Shown: positions 62,242 through 64,000 of the stretch, piece by piece
Layout: each line of letters begins with the position of its first letter
How positions within the stretch are numbered: position 1 is the stretch's first letter
Assembly (NCBI RefSeq): GCF_001017125.1
Contig: NZ_JXOJ01000002.1
Location: forward strand, 223,033-287,032
Direction: 5' to 3'
DNA: 64,000 bases
Origin: Methanoculleus sediminis
GTDB taxonomy: Archaea > Halobacteriota > Methanomicrobia > Methanomicrobiales > Methanoculleaceae
Made by a program: the position numbers and the translations under genes
The notes under the pieces: generated by a model
The model's input: the letters and a program-made list of their open reading frames with translations, nothing else
Told to the model about the DNA's origin: nothing
Databases searched by the model: none

Positions 62242-62691
62242 TCAGTACTTCGCAAGGCCCGGGGCGGTTGCGGCGGCCTCTGCTTTCAGGCCGTTCGCAA
62301 CGTTGTCGAGGAAAGACCTGCCCGCCGGGGTTACCGTGCGCCCCCCACTACCGTGGGCGACGTATCCGGCCGCTTCGAGCTGCTGGAAGATCTTCCGGAC
62401 GATCGACCCGCTCCCCCGCTTGAACCGGTTCGGAGCCGAGCCGCGGTCGTGCTTGCCGCCGTAGGCGGAGCGCATTCTCTGGATACCGACGGGGCCGTCG
62501 GTGTAGATCCGCCGGAATACCGCCGCTGCACGCACGTACCACCAGTCGTCATTCTCGGGGGGCATCTCTTTGTGTACCCCCGTCTTTGCAAAAGCGGCCC
62601 AGTCGGGGGGCTGAATCTGCGAATTTTTCTTGAGTTCTTCTGCCACCTGCCGGATGAGCATATCGGCAGGGATGTCATATACAGTCGTCAT
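62242..62691 (-). CDS. rps19e: 30S ribosomal protein S19e
   Basis: A 149-residue winged-helix ribosomal protein. Marks: TTVYDIPADMLIRQVAEELK, DDWWYVRAAAVFRRIYTDGPVG and RKIFQQLEAAGYV. It starts the ribosomal part of the superoperon and follows the YhbY gene by 51 bases, with a possible own start of transcription. Confidence 0.96.
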   Translation of the reverse strand: MTTVYDIPADMLIRQVAEELKKNSQIQPPDWAAFAKTGVHKEMPPENDDWWYVRAAAVFRRIYTDGPVGIQRMRSAYGGKHDRGSAPNRFKRGSGSIVRKIFQQLEAAGYVAHGSGGRTVTPAGRSFLDNVANGLKAEAAATAPGLAKY

Positions 62692-62742
62692 AGATGAACC
62701 TCACTCTCGCTAACAGTCTTTACATATTCGTCCAGTGATGTT

Positions 62743-63003
62743 TTATATATTTCGAGGACTGTGCCCGGGCGATCGGTTCCGCCGCTCCGTGAGGACGAGC
62801 GTCCGCCCCCGGACCTCGGCCAGGACCGCACCGGCCGACGCCGCTATCTCCTCCGGATCGACCTCGGTGTTCCGCAGCCATCTCACCTTGACGACCTTCC
62901 GGTCCTTGAGTTGCCGCCGGATCTCGTCGATCATGACGTTCGTGATGCCGCGTTTCCCGATCCAGATGGTGGGCTTGAGATCCTGAAACGATTCTCTGCT
63001 CAT
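62743..63003 (-). CDS. YhbY/CRM-domain RNA-binding protein
   Basis: An 86-residue CRM-domain protein: LKPTIWIGKRGITNVMIDEI carries the GxxG loop (GKRG) that touches RNA, and VLAEVRGRTLVLTERRN closes the fold. YhbY binds pre-50S particles in bacteria. It overlaps rnp4 by 4 bases (ATGA). Confidence 0.9.
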   Translation of the reverse strand: MSRESFQDLKPTIWIGKRGITNVMIDEIRRQLKDRKVVKVRWLRNTEVDPEEIAASAGAVLAEVRGRTLVLTERRNRSPGHSPRNI

Positions 63004-63317
63004 TGCCGGGGCCTCCCGACCGGGAACCGGGAACGGTGCCCGCAGGCAAGACAGGTGACGACCACGCGGCCCCGGTGAACCCTGACCCGGGCGTTCGACC
63101 CCGGGACAAGGTAGGCGTAGCACCGGCGGCAGAAGCGGCGTTTCAGCGGGCGTTCTATCCGAATCCGATGACGCATCCCGATCTTGCGGGCCAGTTCCAC
63201 GCACCGGTTGCTCCTGTCGGGGCTTTCCGGGTAGAACTCCGCTGCACGCGCAAAGAGAACGGCGATCCTCTCGCGGGCAAGTCTCCGGGAGCCTGATTTA
63301 CGTGTAGTATCTGCCAT
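63000..63317 (-). CDS. rnp4: Ribonuclease P protein component 4 (Rpr2/Rpp21)
   Basis: A 105-residue RNase P subunit for tRNA 5' maturation. The zinc ribbon is FCRRCYAYLVPG and VVTCLACGHRSRF. An N-terminal helix pair (ARERIAVLFARAAEFYPE, ANRCVELARKIGMRHRI-like) binds Rnp2/Pop5 partners. ATG 63317 is the natural start. YhbY follows with a 4-base overlap. Confidence 0.94.
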   Translation of the reverse strand: MADTTRKSGSRRLARERIAVLFARAAEFYPESPDRSNRCVELARKIGMRHRIRIERPLKRRFCRRCYAYLVPGSNARVRVHRGRVVVTCLACGHRSRFPVGRPRQ

Positions 63318-63388
63318 GGTGCGATCCGTTTCAGTGGTGGGTCTTGAGGTTGGAGGCGTGAGAATATATAAGAAATTGATGGCCGCGG

Positions 63389-64000
63389 TCAACGGACCCG
63401 CACACGCCGGCCGTCGGCCTCCAGGCGGCCTTCGCAGAAGAGTTTCACGGCGAGCGGGAGAGCTTCGTGCTCTTCTGCGAGGATTCGGTCGGCGAGCGTC
63501 GTCTCGTCGTCGTCCGGGAGGACCGGCACGCACCGCTGGACAACGATGGGCCCGGTATCCATCCCCTCGTCGACCAGGTGGACGGTACAGCCCGCGACCT
63601 TCACCCCGTACTCGATCGCCTGCCTCTGCGCGTGCAGCCCCGAGAACGCCGGGAGCAGGGCGGGATGGATGTTCATCATCCTGCCCGAGAACTCGCGGAC
63701 GATCCCGAACCCGAGGATCCGCATGTAGCCGGCGAGGACGAAGAGATCGGCCCGGCAGGCCCGCATCGCGGATAAAAGTGCCTCCTCGTATGCGGCCTTC
63801 GCCGGGAACCGCGCGTAGTCGACGACCGTCACCGGGATACCGGCGCTCTTCGCCCGCTCTATCGCGTACGCCCCCGGGTTGTCGGTGACGAGCCCGACGC
63901 AGATCCCCGGGATCGTTCCCGCCGCAATGGCATCGATCACCGCCTGAAAGTTCGATCCTCTCCCCGAGGCGAGGAACGCAATCCGTTTCTTATCGACAGA
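63389..64000 (-). CDS. purN: Phosphoribosylglycinamide formyltransferase (5' end outside window)
   Basis: The frame stays open to the window edge, where it reads RIAFLASGRGSNFQAVIDAI, the phosphate-binding N-terminus of PurN, so only a few residues are missing. It formylates GAR in purine synthesis. Catalytic residues are in MMNIHPALLPAFSGLHAQ (Asn-x-His-Pro) and VHLVDEGMDTGPIV. It lies 71 bases upstream of rnp4 on the same strand. Confidence 0.94.
   Translation of the reverse strand, partial: SVDKKRIAFLASGRGSNFQAVIDAIAAGTIPGICVGLVTDNPGAYAIERAKSAGIPVTVVDYARFPAKAAYEEALLSAMRACRADLFVLAGYMRILGFGIVREFSGRMMNIHPALLPAFSGLHAQRQAIEYGVKVAGCTVHLVDEGMDTGPIVVQRCVPVLPDDDETTLADRILAEEHEALPLAVKLFCEGRLEADGRRVRVR

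Overview
The window is high-GC, densely packed archaeal chromosome and most probably comes from a Methanoculleus-like member of the Methanomicrobiales. Archaeal hallmarks are an HMf-type histone, RadA, FEN-1, RNA polymerase subunit F, ribosomal proteins L21e/L31e/L39e/S19e/LX, prefoldin, aIF6, Pus10/TrmY and many TATA-box promoters 20-35 bases from start codons. Methanogen hallmarks are DUF1890/DUF1894, DUF2193/DUF2180, an F420H2-oxidase type flavoprotein, AqpM and a methanogen-type phosphoribulokinase. The presenilin-family protease at 20087-20992 places its two catalytic aspartates at residues 162 and 220, the numbering of the crystallised Methanoculleus marisnigri JR1 enzyme, which points to that genus.

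Layout. 1-4660: pyrG end, GMP synthetase subunit B, argD, hisC, an AK6-type kinase and a CDP-alcohol phosphotransferase, in one tightly coupled plus-strand run. 4793-7362: TspO and a REC-PAS-GAF histidine kinase. 7363-8332: non-coding, with CGCGAAG palindromic repeats. 8333-11791: DUF1894, DUF1890, FdhD, CutA, IscU and IscS, a metal/sulfur/methanogenesis-linked operon. 11903-17423: dapL-lysA (lysine), three-OB RPA, radA and a HAD phosphatase. 17405-21364: PRC-barrel protein, histone, HTH-CBS regulator, Nog1-like GTPase, presenilin homologue and a small membrane protein. 21413-25330: FEN-1, DUF2193-DUF2180 behind a long leader, and AqpM. 25850-33507: TPP enzyme, rubredoxin, slipin, endonuclease V, FprA, phosphoribulokinase and TrkH.

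33552-39571 is the most unusual part. It holds a secreted protein that looks like a metallopeptidase with its HExxH lost, then a NifH-like protein overlapping a short nitrogenase component-1-like protein. A second component-1-like protein lies about 2.2 kb away on the other strand. UspA, a PH-domain membrane protein, an acetyltransferase and a 69-residue helical protein lie between them. 39572-40197 is a non-coding block with about ten perfect hairpins in a row. 40198-43051: isopropylmalate-type dehydrogenase and isomerase genes. 43197-47572: bacterial-type mutS-mutL. 47573-52589: cell-surface functions (PsbP-like, Lon-type anchored protease, Ntn-hydrolase lipoprotein) and a methyltransferase. 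52725-64000: one long minus-strand translation/RNA-processing/SRP superoperon from purN (partial) and rnp4 through ribosomal proteins, aIF6, prefoldin, FtsY, SRP54, TrmY, Pus10, L21e, RpoF, DUF655 and KsgA to a HemK-type methyltransferase.

I saw no rRNA, tRNA, CRISPR array, transposase or integrase. Two dispersed palindromic repeat families (CGCGAAG type; AAGACCGAA type) sit only in gaps between genes.
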